Part shown: one piece after another, positions 9,004-18,143 of the stretch
How positions within the stretch are numbered: the first letter of the stretch is position 1
How the letters are laid out: the number at the start of each line of letters is the position of its first letter
Assembly (NCBI GenBank): GCA_963790095.1
Contig: CAWBNO010000010.1
Location: 1 to 64,000 of the forward strand
Direction of reading: 5' to 3'
DNA from: JAAXQD01 sp963790095
GTDB lineage: Bacteria; Desulfobacterota; Desulfobacteria; Desulfobacterales; UBA11574
Length of the DNA: 64,000 nt
Notes under the pieces: model-generated
The model's input: only the letters and a program-made list of their open reading frames with translations
Databases searched by the model: none
What the model was told of the DNA's origin: nothing
Made by a program: the position numbers and the translations under genes

Positions 9004-9678
9004 TTTATCGCAAAACTGAACCATAGAATTCGCGGAATTTCCATAAAGGATCCGTTAAAAAACGGCTTCTCTGGTGTGCGTGCATCTTATTCTTCGGTCA
9101 TCTGCATAAAAATGCAAAAAATGATGTGCACCGAGACTAACAACGGCATTTAGGGAAGCCTTAGATTAGATTTGAACATATTTTAACCGGTTCGGACGAC
9201 TCCACACTCCATGAGGTTGACGGCTCACCGATCCGGATGATGTCTTGAAACAAAAGAGGCTTTCAAGGCGGATAGGGCAGGGTCAGCAATGACCCTGCCT
9301 TTTTTTGTCCGGATCCTCGTTCTCCGCGGGTTTCCGGCTGCGGCATACAGGTCCCGCTTTGCGGGGACCGAAAACCTTTGTGCGGCCTTGATCTGGAACA
9401 AAATTAATTATTTATGAAATGGAAACGCAACGTGCGTATATAACCCTTTGAACGGCCTGTCGGTTTCCAGGAGAAACACGCGGTGGTTTCGCTTTCCCGA
9501 AATCAAATGCGTTCACCCTGCTTCTCACCGGCTTCTGCCTTGACACCCCAAACATGTTGTGACAGAAATATTCTCACAAGTTCCACTTCGCCGGCTTTTG
9601 GATCCATCGTTAAACCGGATGGTCTTGTGCTCCTTTGGTACTCACTCAACGCATTCGTAAAGGCAATTTGGCAACCTC
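9004..9678. other. Intergenic region holding one strong terminator
   Basis: No supported gene. The only clear element is the intrinsic terminator at 9276-9307. An ORF at 9483-9806 on the plus strand lacks a plausible start and overlaps the exporter gene out of frame, so I do not call it. Confidence 0.5.
9276..9307 (+). terminator. Rho-independent terminator
   Basis: A perfect 10-bp stem GGCAGGGTCA / TGACCCTGCC with a GCAA tetraloop, followed immediately by a run of eight T. A textbook intrinsic terminator for plus-strand transcripts from the PilZ-like gene. Confidence 0.93.
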
Positions 9679-10317
9679 ATGGCACTCGGATTTTCCTTCC
9701 TGTTTTCGGGCGTTGTTTTTGGCCTCAGTGCCGGGCTGTCCCCGGGCCCCTTGCTGACATTGGTTATTTCCGAAACTCTGAAACACGATGTAAAAGAAGG
9801 GATTAAAGTCTCCATCGCACCGGTCCTGACAGATTTTCCCATTGTAATATTTACGATACTCGTTCTTTCCCGGCTATCCAACATGATGGCCCTGCTGGGA
9901 GTGGTTTCGTTACTGGGCAGCGCATTTCTGGTCTATCTGGGTTACGAAGGCATATCCTTCAAGGGCGTCGATATCGAAGTGGAGCAAACAAAACCCCAAT
10001 CGATAAGAAAAGGTGTCATCGCAAATTTTTTGAACCCGGCGCCCTATTTGTTCTGGTTTACCATTGGGGCGCCTATGGTGCTCAAAGCATTCCATATCGG
10101 CATTTTTCCGGCATCAGCTTTTATTCTCGGTTTTTATGTATTCCTTGTGGGTTCGAAAGTTCTGGTGGCGGTTGTGGTGGGAAAATCCCGGTTTTTTCTG
10201 AAAAGCAGAAATTACATTTACACCATCAGGTTATTGGGAATAATACTTCTGGTGTTTGCAGTTCTTTTTGCCAAAGACGGCTTGGAACTGTTTGGGGTTA
10301 TCGGAAAGGCCGTTTAG
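9679..10317 (+). CDS. LysE/RhtB family amino acid exporter
   Basis: A 212-residue inner-membrane protein with about six helices. The N-terminal segment GLSAGLSPGPLLTLVISETL matches the conserved LysE family signature, and the mid-protein NFLNPAPYLFWF motif (N-x-x-N/P-x-P) matches the second conserved block. Family members export basic or neutral amino acids. The ribosome binding site is unclear. It is transcribed toward an aminotransferase gene, separated by a hairpin-rich leader, so the two may be functionally related in amino acid metabolism but are probably separate units. Confidence 0.85.
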   Translation: MALGFSFLFSGVVFGLSAGLSPGPLLTLVISETLKHDVKEGIKVSIAPVLTDFPIVIFTILVLSRLSNMMALLGVVSLLGSAFLVYLGYEGISFKGVDIEVEQTKPQSIRKGVIANFLNPAPYLFWFTIGAPMVLKAFHIGIFPASAFILGFYVFLVGSKVLVAVVVGKSRFFLKSRNYIYTIRLLGIILLVFAVLFAKDGLELFGVIGKAV

Positions 10318-10543
10318 TCCGGAGTTCTTCCGAAAAAGTTTTTGGGTCAAAAAATTTTCGTGACATATACCGGAAGACATGGTAAGAGGTCATCCAGAAT
10401 GAAAGGAAATCCAAGATGATTCAAGCTTCCAAATCCAGGGTCAACAATGCATGCCAAGCGACCGGCGCTGCTGCGGCAGCCGCCGCCGGCGGGCCTGCGG
10501 TCCTGGAGGGGAGCAGATGATCTGATTTCCCTATAAAAAAACC

Positions 10544-10577
10544 AGGGCTGCAGGCAATTGACCGCAGCCCTTTTTAT
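10544..10577 (+). terminator. Intrinsic-terminator-like hairpin 1
   Basis: AGGGCTGC (10544-10551) pairs with GCAGCCCT (10564-10571), followed by a T-rich tract TTTTATTTTT. It would terminate transcription from the exporter side, before the aminotransferase start. Confidence 0.75.
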
Positions 10578-10582
10578 TTTTA

Positions 10583-10617
10583 AGGGCTGCAAAGGACTCC
10601 AGCAGCCCTTTTTATTT
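10583..10617 (+). terminator. Intrinsic-terminator-like hairpin 2 (tandem copy)
   Basis: AGGGCTGC (10583-10590) pairs with GCAGCCCT (10602-10609), then TTTTATTT. The stem arms are identical to hairpin 1, so arms can pair across the two hairpins, allowing alternative folds. It ends only about 30 bases before the aminotransferase start, suggesting attenuation. Confidence 0.7.
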
Positions 10618-10641
10618 GAAGGACAAGGAGGATTAAATCTC

Positions 10642-11955
10642 ATGCGGACCGGAATCGTACACATTGGCGCAGAAGAACTGAATTATGAAATTAGAAATAT
10701 CGTGCGGGTCGCCGATAAACTCCAAGAACTGGGAGTTCCCGTGTATCTGGAAAATATCGGCGATCCTGTGGCAAAAGGTGAAAAGATCCCCGATTGGATG
10801 AAAAAGATTGTTTCCCGGCTGGTAATGGAAGACAGTTGCTACGGCTACTGCCCCACCCAAGGACTGCTGGAAACGCGGGAGTTTCTGGTGGGCATGAACA
10901 ACGGCAACGGCCATTGCCGCATCACCCCGGACGATATCATTTTTTTTAACGGTCTTGGAGATGCCATTACGAAAACCTATGGATTTTTGCGCCGCACCGC
11001 CCGGGTGATAACGCCGTCCCCCACGTATACGACGCATTCTGCATGCGAAGCCGCCCACGCCGGTCTGCCGCCGGTCTCTTATCCTCTCGATCCCAACAAC
11101 CACTGGTTTCCGGACGTCCATGAATTGCGGCGGCGGGTCAAATACAATCCGGCCGTTGCCGGTATACTACTGATCAACCCCGACAATCCGACCGGTGCTG
11201 TTTATCCGGGAAATCTGATAAGAGAAATTGTTGATATTGCAGCAGAATTCAATCTTTTTATCATTGCCGACGAAATTTATCAGAATCTGGTTTTCAACGG
11301 GCAGAAAACCGAACCGCTGGCAGCGGTCATCGGCGAAGTTCCGGCGATTTCCATGAAGGGGATTTCCAAGGAACTTCCCTGGCCCGGTTCCCGCTGCGGC
11401 TGGATCGAAGTGTACAATGGGAATAGGAAACCCCAGTTTGAAAAATACATCAAGAGCATTCTCAACGCCAAAATGGTTGAGGTTTGTTCCACAACCCTCC
11501 CCCAAAAGGCCATTCCGCACATCCTGCAACACCCCGAATACCCGGGATACCTGGAAAAACGACGCCTGCGATACGAAAAGTTCTCACAGATCGCCTACCA
11601 TCGGCTCAAAGATATCCCCGGTGTGCTGGCAAACCGAACCAACGGTGCACTGTATATGAGTGTGATTTTTGAAGACGGCCTCCTGAACCATCGGCAAATC
11701 CTGCCCATTTCCGATCCATCCGTTGCTGAACTGGTGGAGACCCTGACTTCCGGTCCAGATATACATCCGGATAAACGGTTTGTATATTACTTGCTGGCTT
11801 CCACTGGAATTTGTGTGGTTCCACTGACCTCCTTTAACACGAACTTGCAGGGCTTTCGGGTCACGCTTTTAGAACCGGATGAGGATCGCTTTCACACGAT
11901 GATCGATACCCTTGGAAAGGGAATCAATGACTATATCACATCGGAAGAAAGCTGA
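10642..11955 (+). CDS. Class I/II PLP-dependent aminotransferase
   Basis: A 437-residue fold-type I aminotransferase. Visible family motifs are the YCPTQGLLETREFL region, INPDNPTGAVYP (substrate and PLP binding Asn), IIADEIYQNLVF (Asp contacting the PLP ring nitrogen), and the Schiff-base lysine in SMKGISKELPWPGSRCGW, with the conserved Arg near the C-terminus (FRVTLLEPDE). The frame is open further upstream, but AAGGAGG at 10625-10631 selects the ATG at 10642. It sits behind tandem hairpins that may attenuate it. The amino acid substrate cannot be assigned. Confidence 0.88.
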   Translation: MRTGIVHIGAEELNYEIRNIVRVADKLQELGVPVYLENIGDPVAKGEKIPDWMKKIVSRLVMEDSCYGYCPTQGLLETREFLVGMNNGNGHCRITPDDIIFFNGLGDAITKTYGFLRRTARVITPSPTYTTHSACEAAHAGLPPVSYPLDPNNHWFPDVHELRRRVKYNPAVAGILLINPDNPTGAVYPGNLIREIVDIAAEFNLFIIADEIYQNLVFNGQKTEPLAAVIGEVPAISMKGISKELPWPGSRCGWIEVYNGNRKPQFEKYIKSILNAKMVEVCSTTLPQKAIPHILQHPEYPGYLEKRRLRYEKFSQIAYHRLKDIPGVLANRTNGALYMSVIFEDGLLNHRQILPISDPSVAELVETLTSGPDIHPDKRFVYYLLASTGICVVPLTSFNTNLQGFRVTLLEPDEDRFHTMIDTLGKGINDYITSEES

Positions 11956-12108
11956 TTCGAATCGTGGGTGAAAACAGCCATTCCGAATTTCCGGTGACCA
12001 CCAGCATCTTAAATTAGCACATGACTTATTTAATATTGTTGATATTTGGACAGACACATCGTAATAAATACCTTGCGAAAATCGAATAGATGCTGCCGGT
12101 AAATACCT

Positions 12109-13506
12109 ATGAAGAATCGTATAAAAGAATTTATCGGTTTGACGGTCATCTTGCTTCTGTTTACAGCCTGCAATCCGTTCAAACCCCAGATAAGACCGTC
12201 GCCGGCCGGCGAACTTCCGGAAACTTTTTCACTTTATTCCAAGGAAACCGAACCGTTGGGGCGTTGGTGGGAAGAATTCAATGATTCCGAACTCACCGGA
12301 CTGATCGAAGAAGCCTTGGCCGACAATTTGACCCTGAAGGAAGCCTGGTCCCGCCTCAATCAAGCGCGAACAGTGGCCGTTCAGGTCGGTGCGGCACTTT
12401 ATCCGGACTTGACCGGCACCGCCGGTGCTTTTTATGAGCGTCGAAGATCAGACACCGGATTTTCAAACACCGAATCCAGGGATGATTATTCCCTGGGGCT
12501 TATCAGCAGCTATGAACTGGATCTCTGGGGACGTATCCGCTCCGATCGGGAAGCCGCACTGCTGGATGTGACCGCCGCCCGGGAGGACGTGAATACCGCC
12601 GCCATGACACTGGCGGCAGAGGTTGCCCGGCGCTGGATATCCATTGTTTCCCAGGGGATGCAGAAACGGCTTTTGGAACATCAGCTTCAAGTCAACCGGA
12701 CATACCTGGAGCTTATTGAGCTCAGATTTCGAATGTCGATGGTGTCAGCCCTTGACGTTTATCAACAAAAACAGGTTGTCGAAGATATCCGTGCCGAGAT
12801 CCCTTTGGTTGAGGCCGAAGAACAGGTGCTGAGACATGAACTGGCCCTTTTGCTGGGAAAATCGCCACAGACTGAATTGAACATCGGCCGGGTCGGCTTC
12901 CCTGAACCGGTTGAAATCCCGGCCACCGGACTGCCTGCCGACCTCCTCTCATCACGGCCGGATTTGCGAAGGGCCGGCATGCGTCTGCAGGCGGCAGAAT
13001 GGCAAGTGGCGGCGGCCCGGGCAAATCGTCTGCCGGCCATCAGCCTGACTGCCGGAGCCCAATACGGAAGGGGCGATATGGATGTGCTTTTCGATAACTG
13101 GCTCCTCAGCTTGGCGGGCAATTTGACGGCACCGATATTCGATGGAAATCGGCGGGCAGCGGAAGTGGACCGTAGGCAGGCCATTGTGGATGAAAATTTG
13201 TCTGCATACCGGCAAGCAGTTTTAACGGCCATAAAAGAAGTCGAAAATGCCCTCGTCAACGAGTCCAAGCAACGGGAACACATCAGAGGGCTCGAAAGGG
13301 TTGAGGTCTCAGCGCGCAAGGCCCTCGAGGAGGCCGGGCTACGCTATCGTAACGGGCTCAACGATTACCTGCCGGTATTGACCCAATTGTTGGCGGTTCA
13401 GAGGCTCGAGAGGGATTTAATACGGCAGCGGGAAAATCTATTTAATGCACGTGTCGGTCTCTATCGTGCCCTGGGGGGAACATGGACGGAATCGTTGACT
13501 CCTTGA
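12109..13506 (+). CDS. Outer-membrane efflux lipoprotein (NodT/OprM family)
   Basis: A 465-residue TolC-like outer-membrane factor. The N-terminus is a lipoprotein signal (LLLFTAC, lipidation Cys at residue 20). The duplicated OEP repeats are visible, including LTLKEAWSRLNQARTVA, the SSYELDLWGRIRSDREA motif and DLLSSRPDLRRAGMRLQAAE, followed by AAEVDRRQAIVDE near the second repeat. It heads the operon with the membrane-fusion and RND pump genes (gap of 136 bases before the adaptor). No clear ribosome binding site stands before the ATG. It would form the trimeric exit duct of the pump. Confidence 0.9.
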   Translation: MKNRIKEFIGLTVILLLFTACNPFKPQIRPSPAGELPETFSLYSKETEPLGRWWEEFNDSELTGLIEEALADNLTLKEAWSRLNQARTVAVQVGAALYPDLTGTAGAFYERRRSDTGFSNTESRDDYSLGLISSYELDLWGRIRSDREAALLDVTAAREDVNTAAMTLAAEVARRWISIVSQGMQKRLLEHQLQVNRTYLELIELRFRMSMVSALDVYQQKQVVEDIRAEIPLVEAEEQVLRHELALLLGKSPQTELNIGRVGFPEPVEIPATGLPADLLSSRPDLRRAGMRLQAAEWQVAAARANRLPAISLTAGAQYGRGDMDVLFDNWLLSLAGNLTAPIFDGNRRAAEVDRRQAIVDENLSAYRQAVLTAIKEVENALVNESKQREHIRGLERVEVSARKALEEAGLRYRNGLNDYLPVLTQLLAVQRLERDLIRQRENLFNARVGLYRALGGTWTESLTP

Positions 13507-13642
13507 GGAATACGGTTTACCTTATGGTACCATGAAAGACATGACAAAATGGGTTTCAAAACGATCCCGGTCCCGATGATCGGATTTCGCATTGTTGGGG
13601 TTTAAGATATAACCGTTAACAGGTGACCCATATTAAACAGGA

Positions 13643-14932
13643 ATGAAAATAGTGGATGACAAGCAAAACGATCCGTCTCCGGAAAAACAGCCGAACTCTC
13701 CTCCAAAACGGCGACCCATTGTCAGGATTATCCTATCCCTGCTCATACTCGCCAGCGGCGTGGGTGCGGCATCTTACCTAAAAAAGAGTGCCCCCCGGAC
13801 CCAGAAACGGGCGCCAGCCAAATTGAGTCCCACGGTTCAAGTCCTAACGGTGGCACGTTCCGACTATCAGATTGCCGTTACGGCAATGGGAACCGTTGTT
13901 CCTGCCCGGGAAGTACTGCTGAAATCTCGTGTGTCCGGAGAGGTCGTAGAAATCCATCCCGAGTTTACCGAGGGCGGGTTCTTAAAAAAAGACACAAAAG
14001 TCCTTCAGATCGACCCTTTGGACTACGAGCTGGCCCTGGCCCGCAAGCGGAGCGCGGTGGCCGATGCCGAGTATGCCCTGAAACTGGAGCTGGGACACCA
14101 GGCAGTGGCCCAGCGCGAATGGGAGCTGTTAAGCGATGGGAAACCGGTCCAAGACATGGAGAAAGAACTGGCCCTGCGCCAACCCCACCTAAATAAAGTC
14201 AGGGTAGACCTTACAGCAGCCGAGGCCGAGTTAAAGACGGCAATGCTCGATCTTGAGCGGACTCAAATCAGGGCGCCTTTCAATGCCATGGTGCGTTCCA
14301 AGTCCGTGGATCTCGGATCTCAGGTGACCTCCCAGGAGTCCCTGGCCGAACTGGTGGGAACCGATACTTACAGAATTCAGGTGTCCATACCGGTGGATCG
14401 CCTTGAATGGATCCAAACGCCCAGTCAAGCCGGTGATCCGGGTTCCAAAGCCCGGATCGTTTACAGCCAGGGTCATGAACGCAGCGGCCGGGTCATCCGG
14501 CTCCTGGGAGATCTGGCAACCGAAGGACGCATGGCCCGAATTCTCGTGGAGGTTCCCGATCCGTTGGGGCTGACTGCTACCACTCAGGATCGCGCACCCC
14601 TCTTGATCGGCGAGTACGTCCGGGTGGAAATCCAAGGGCGTAAACTTGACGGCGTATTTGAAATTCCCCGCGCGGCATTGAGAGATCAATCCAGTGTCTG
14701 GCTGGTCGGTAAAAATCAAACATTGGAAATCCGGAAGATTCGGCCGATCTGGCGGGATCCGGAGATGGTTCTCTTAAAAGACACCCTGACGCCGGGTGAG
14801 CGCCTGATCGTCTCAGATTTGGCCGCACCGGTGGAAGGTATGATGCTGCGTGTCGATGCTTCGAATTCCGAAATGAAGGGAGAGTCCCCTGCAAATAAAA
14901 ATCCCCAAGGGACAGGAGTTTCTGAAGAATGA
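13643..14932 (+). CDS. RND efflux periplasmic adaptor (HlyD/AcrA family)
   Basis: A 429-residue membrane fusion protein. After a Pro/Lys-rich cytoplasmic start, a single helix (about residues 28-46) anchors it. The lipoyl half-motifs flank a coiled-coil hairpin: GTVVPAREVLLKSRVSGEVVEI before, and LDLERTQIRAPFNAMVRSKSV after. A beta-barrel and membrane-proximal domain follow. The start is not marked by a strong ribosome binding site. The stop overlaps the pump gene start by four bases (ATGA), showing coupling. It links the inner-membrane pump to the outer-membrane lipoprotein encoded just upstream. Confidence 0.9.
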   Translation: MKIVDDKQNDPSPEKQPNSPPKRRPIVRIILSLLILASGVGAASYLKKSAPRTQKRAPAKLSPTVQVLTVARSDYQIAVTAMGTVVPAREVLLKSRVSGEVVEIHPEFTEGGFLKKDTKVLQIDPLDYELALARKRSAVADAEYALKLELGHQAVAQREWELLSDGKPVQDMEKELALRQPHLNKVRVDLTAAEAELKTAMLDLERTQIRAPFNAMVRSKSVDLGSQVTSQESLAELVGTDTYRIQVSIPVDRLEWIQTPSQAGDPGSKARIVYSQGHERSGRVIRLLGDLATEGRMARILVEVPDPLGLTATTQDRAPLLIGEYVRVEIQGRKLDGVFEIPRAALRDQSSVWLVGKNQTLEIRKIRPIWRDPEMVLLKDTLTPGERLIVSDLAAPVEGMMLRVDASNSEMKGESPANKNPQGTGVSEE

Positions 14933-17900
14933 GCAGCCTCCTGCAAAATGAGCCCGAAAAGAAAGGGGTCGTCTCCTGGATGGCCGAACATCCCGTAACG
15001 GCCAACCTGATCATGCTGGTACTTCTGGTGGGAGGATTTTTTTCGGGTTACCTCATCAAGAAAGAAGTTTTTCCTTACTTTGAACTGGATTTGGTTCAAA
15101 TCACCGTTCCCTATCCCGGTGCCAGCCCCCAGGAAGTGGAAAAGGGCATTATTTTGGCCATAGAGGAAGCGGTTCAGGGTCTGGAAGGTGTCAAGGAAGT
15201 TCGGGCATCTGCCAAAGAAGGGTTTGGAACAGTTACCGTAGAGATGATCGAAGGGGAAAATCTGCAAAAGCTGAGCCAGGACATCCAGAGCGAAGTGGAT
15301 CGGATCACGTCTTTCCCCGAAGAAGCCGAAAAGCCCATTGTGGTGATTGTTTCCCGAAAGCGTTATGTTGTGTCACTGGCGCTATTCGGCGATCAAAGCG
15401 AGTCGGTTTTGCGGGAATATGCCGAGTATTTGCGGGATCGGTTGCTTCAGGATTCCGATATTACCCAGGTTGAGCTGGTGGGGATTCGAAATTATGAGAT
15501 CAGCGTCGAAATCCCCCAGGATAAGCTCCGGGCGTATAACCTTACCCTCGAGGAAGTTGCCCAACGGATCGCCAGAACGTCCGTGGAGCTTCCCGGGGGC
15601 GCCGTCAAAACATCTGGCGGCGATATCCTGGTGCGCGTTAAGGAACGCAAGGATTACGGGCATGAATTCGGACGGATTCCGATTATTACGTCCAACGACG
15701 GAACCCAGGTCCTGTTGGAAGATATCGCCGATATTAAGGACGGATTCGAAGAAACCGATAATTCCGCCACCTTCAACGGCAAACCCGCGGTGATGATCGA
15801 GGTTTACCGAATTGGCGATCAAACCCCTGTTTCGGTATCCGATGCCGCCAAACGAACCTTGGCGGCGGTAAACCAGGAACTGCCCCCCGGTCTGACGGTG
15901 GTTCTTCGAAGTGACCGATCGGAAATTTACCGGCAGCGTATGGGACTTTTGGTCAGAAACGGATGTATGGGGCTGGGACTGGTGTTTATTTTACTGGCGT
16001 TGTTTCTGGAAATCCGACTCGCTTTCTGGGTCGCCCTGGGCATCCCCATCTCCTTTCTGGGATCCCTTTTATTTTTGCCGGCGGTGGATGTCAGTATTAA
16101 TATGGTTTCCATGTTCGCGTTTATCGTCACCCTCGGGATCGTGGTGGACGATGCCATCGTGGTGGGGGAAAACGTCTACTATCATCACCAGCTGGGTGTT
16201 CCCTGGTTAAAGGCCGCCATCTCAGGGACCCGAGAGATTGCCATGCCGGTGACCTTCAGCGTATTGACCAACATGATCGCTTTTGTCCCCATGTTCTTTG
16301 TTACCGGCATCATGGGAAAGGTTTTCAAGCAGATCCCGGTGGTGGTGATCAGCGTGTTTGCGATTTCCCTGGTGGAATGCTTTTGGATTCTCCCTGCCCA
16401 TGTGGGGCACCAGAAGCGTCCCCACAACGGCTTTTTCGGTTGGTTGCATGTTTGGCAACAACGATTCAGCGAAGCGTTTGTGCGTATGGTTCACAATCGA
16501 TACGGCCCTTTGCTGGGATTGGCCCTTCGCTGGCGATATGTTACCATGTCTTTGGGTATCGCTATTTTAATGATTACCATCGGCTATGTGAAGAGCGGGC
16601 GCATGGGGTTTGAACTTTTTCCCAAGATAGAATCCGATTATGCCAAGGTGACGGCGACGCTCCCTTTTGGAACTGCTTTTCAAAAAACTGAAAAAGTGCA
16701 ACAAATTCTGGTCCGTGCGGCCCAGGAGGTTGTCGCAGAAAACGGCGGAGAAACACTCACGGAAGGGATTTTCGCCAGTATCAATGGCAACCAGGCCGAT
16801 GTTCGAATCTATCTGACACCGCCGGATAAACGTCCCATGTCCACGGCCAAGGTCACCGAAAGCTGGCGGGAACAGGTGGGCGTTATTCCGGGATTGGAAT
16901 CGATTCTGTTTGAATCGGATGCCGGCGGACCCGGCCGGGGACCGGTAATTTCATTAGAACTCAGTCACAAAGATATCGGCCTGTTGGAAAAGGCTGCCGC
17001 CGAGGTTGCAGAAGCCCTTGGATTTTATTCGAATGTAAAAGATATCGATGACGGTTTTGCACCCGGCAAACAGCAGCTCGACTTTCAGATCAAACCCGAA
17101 GCCCGAAGTCTTGGATTAAGATCTAAGGAAGTGGCCAGACAGGTCCGGCATGCCTACTACGGGGCCGAAGCCCTCCGGCAACAGCGGGGACGGAATGAAG
17201 TCAAAGTCATGGTGAGGCTGCCCAGGAACGAACGAATTTCCGAGTATAATCTTGAAGAAATGATCCTGAAGACGCCGGCGGGCAATGAAATTCCGTTGCG
17301 ATCCGCCGTCACCGTAAAACGGGGTCGGGCCTATACGGACATTACTCGTCGAGACGGTCGCCGAATTGTGACGGTGGAAGCCGACGTTCGCCCCAGAAGC
17401 AAGGCCGGCCAGGTGTTGGCGTCCCTGCAATCTGAAACCCTGTCGGCATTGCAAAAGGAATATCCGGGTTTGACCATTGGTTTTGAGGGGCGGCAGGCCG
17501 ACCGTCGGGAAAGTATGCAGAGCCTGATACGAGGCCTTTTGGGGGCCCTTGTGGTCATTTTTGCCATGCTGGCCATCCCCCTGAACAGCTATATCCAGCC
17601 CGTGATCATCATGGCAGCCATTCCCTTCGGCATGGTGGGGGCTGTCATCGGTCATTTGATTATGGGCTACAGCCTGAGTGTGCTCAGCATGTTCGGAGTG
17701 GTGGCCCTGAGCGGCGTGGTGGTCAACGATTCCCTGGTGCTGGTCGATTTTGCCAATCGCAAGGAGCAGAGCGGAATGAGTCGGCGAGACGCCATTCATC
17801 AGGCGGGCATTCACCGTTTCAGGCCGATTATCCTCACCACCTTGACCACTTTTGGGGGGCTTTCGCCGATGATGTTTGAAACATCTCGACAGGCCCGGTT

Positions 17901-18045
17901 CTTGATTCCCATGGCGCTTTCTTTAGGATTTGGCATCCTCTTTGCGACGTTGATTACACTGGTTCTGGTACCGTCCTTTTATCTCATTATCGATGATATC
18001 CGTCAGTTGATGCGAACAAAATCCGTGGCCGACGGGAAGGTTTGA
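14929..18045 (+). CDS. RND efflux pump inner-membrane transporter (AcrB/MdtB type)
   Basis: A 1038-residue RND permease with twelve helices and two large periplasmic loops. The proton-relay pair in helix 4 is visible as D407 and D408 (GIVVDDAIVVGENV). The opening WMAEHPVTANLIMLVLLVGG and the porter segment VPYPGASPQEVEKGI are typical, as is the second-half VVALSGVVVNDSLVLVDFAN. Some features (EVFPYFELD start, SPMMFETSRQARFLIP) place it with the HAE1-like group of Desulfobacterota whose substrates are undefined; drug, dye or metabolite export is likely. It is the last gene of the three-gene operon. Confidence 0.93.
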   Translation: MSSLLQNEPEKKGVVSWMAEHPVTANLIMLVLLVGGFFSGYLIKKEVFPYFELDLVQITVPYPGASPQEVEKGIILAIEEAVQGLEGVKEVRASAKEGFGTVTVEMIEGENLQKLSQDIQSEVDRITSFPEEAEKPIVVIVSRKRYVVSLALFGDQSESVLREYAEYLRDRLLQDSDITQVELVGIRNYEISVEIPQDKLRAYNLTLEEVAQRIARTSVELPGGAVKTSGGDILVRVKERKDYGHEFGRIPIITSNDGTQVLLEDIADIKDGFEETDNSATFNGKPAVMIEVYRIGDQTPVSVSDAAKRTLAAVNQELPPGLTVVLRSDRSEIYRQRMGLLVRNGCMGLGLVFILLALFLEIRLAFWVALGIPISFLGSLLFLPAVDVSINMVSMFAFIVTLGIVVDDAIVVGENVYYHHQLGVPWLKAAISGTREIAMPVTFSVLTNMIAFVPMFFVTGIMGKVFKQIPVVVISVFAISLVECFWILPAHVGHQKRPHNGFFGWLHVWQQRFSEAFVRMVHNRYGPLLGLALRWRYVTMSLGIAILMITIGYVKSGRMGFELFPKIESDYAKVTATLPFGTAFQKTEKVQQILVRAAQEVVAENGGETLTEGIFASINGNQADVRIYLTPPDKRPMSTAKVTESWREQVGVIPGLESILFESDAGGPGRGPVISLELSHKDIGLLEKAAAEVAEALGFYSNVKDIDDGFAPGKQQLDFQIKPEARSLGLRSKEVARQVRHAYYGAEALRQQRGRNEVKVMVRLPRNERISEYNLEEMILKTPAGNEIPLRSAVTVKRGRAYTDITRRDGRRIVTVEADVRPRSKAGQVLASLQSETLSALQKEYPGLTIGFEGRQADRRESMQSLIRGLLGALVVIFAMLAIPLNSYIQPVIIMAAIPFGMVGAVIGHLIMGYSLSVLSMFGVVALSGVVVNDSLVLVDFANRKEQSGMSRRDAIHQAGIHRFRPIILTTLTTFGGLSPMMFETSRQARFLIPMALSLGFGILFATLITLVLVPSFYLIIDDIRQLMRTKSVADGKV

Positions 18046-18143
18046 ACTCCAACAGCCCCACCGGTTAAGGGGCGCAAAGGGGCATCCTAAGATTTCCCTC
18101 GATTTGGGTAGAAGGATATGTGAAGGAATTAAAGGGGTCTATT

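Larger units (their letters stand above)
10318..10641. other. Leader region upstream of the aminotransferase
   Basis: Contains a GC-rich imperfect hairpin near 10455-10505 and two similar hairpins (10544-10571 and 10583-10609). No ORF of note. Confidence 0.5.

Noticed and set aside
9483..9806. 107-residue plus-strand ORF before the exporter
   Set aside because: Low-complexity composition, no binding site, and it overlaps the LysE gene out of frame.
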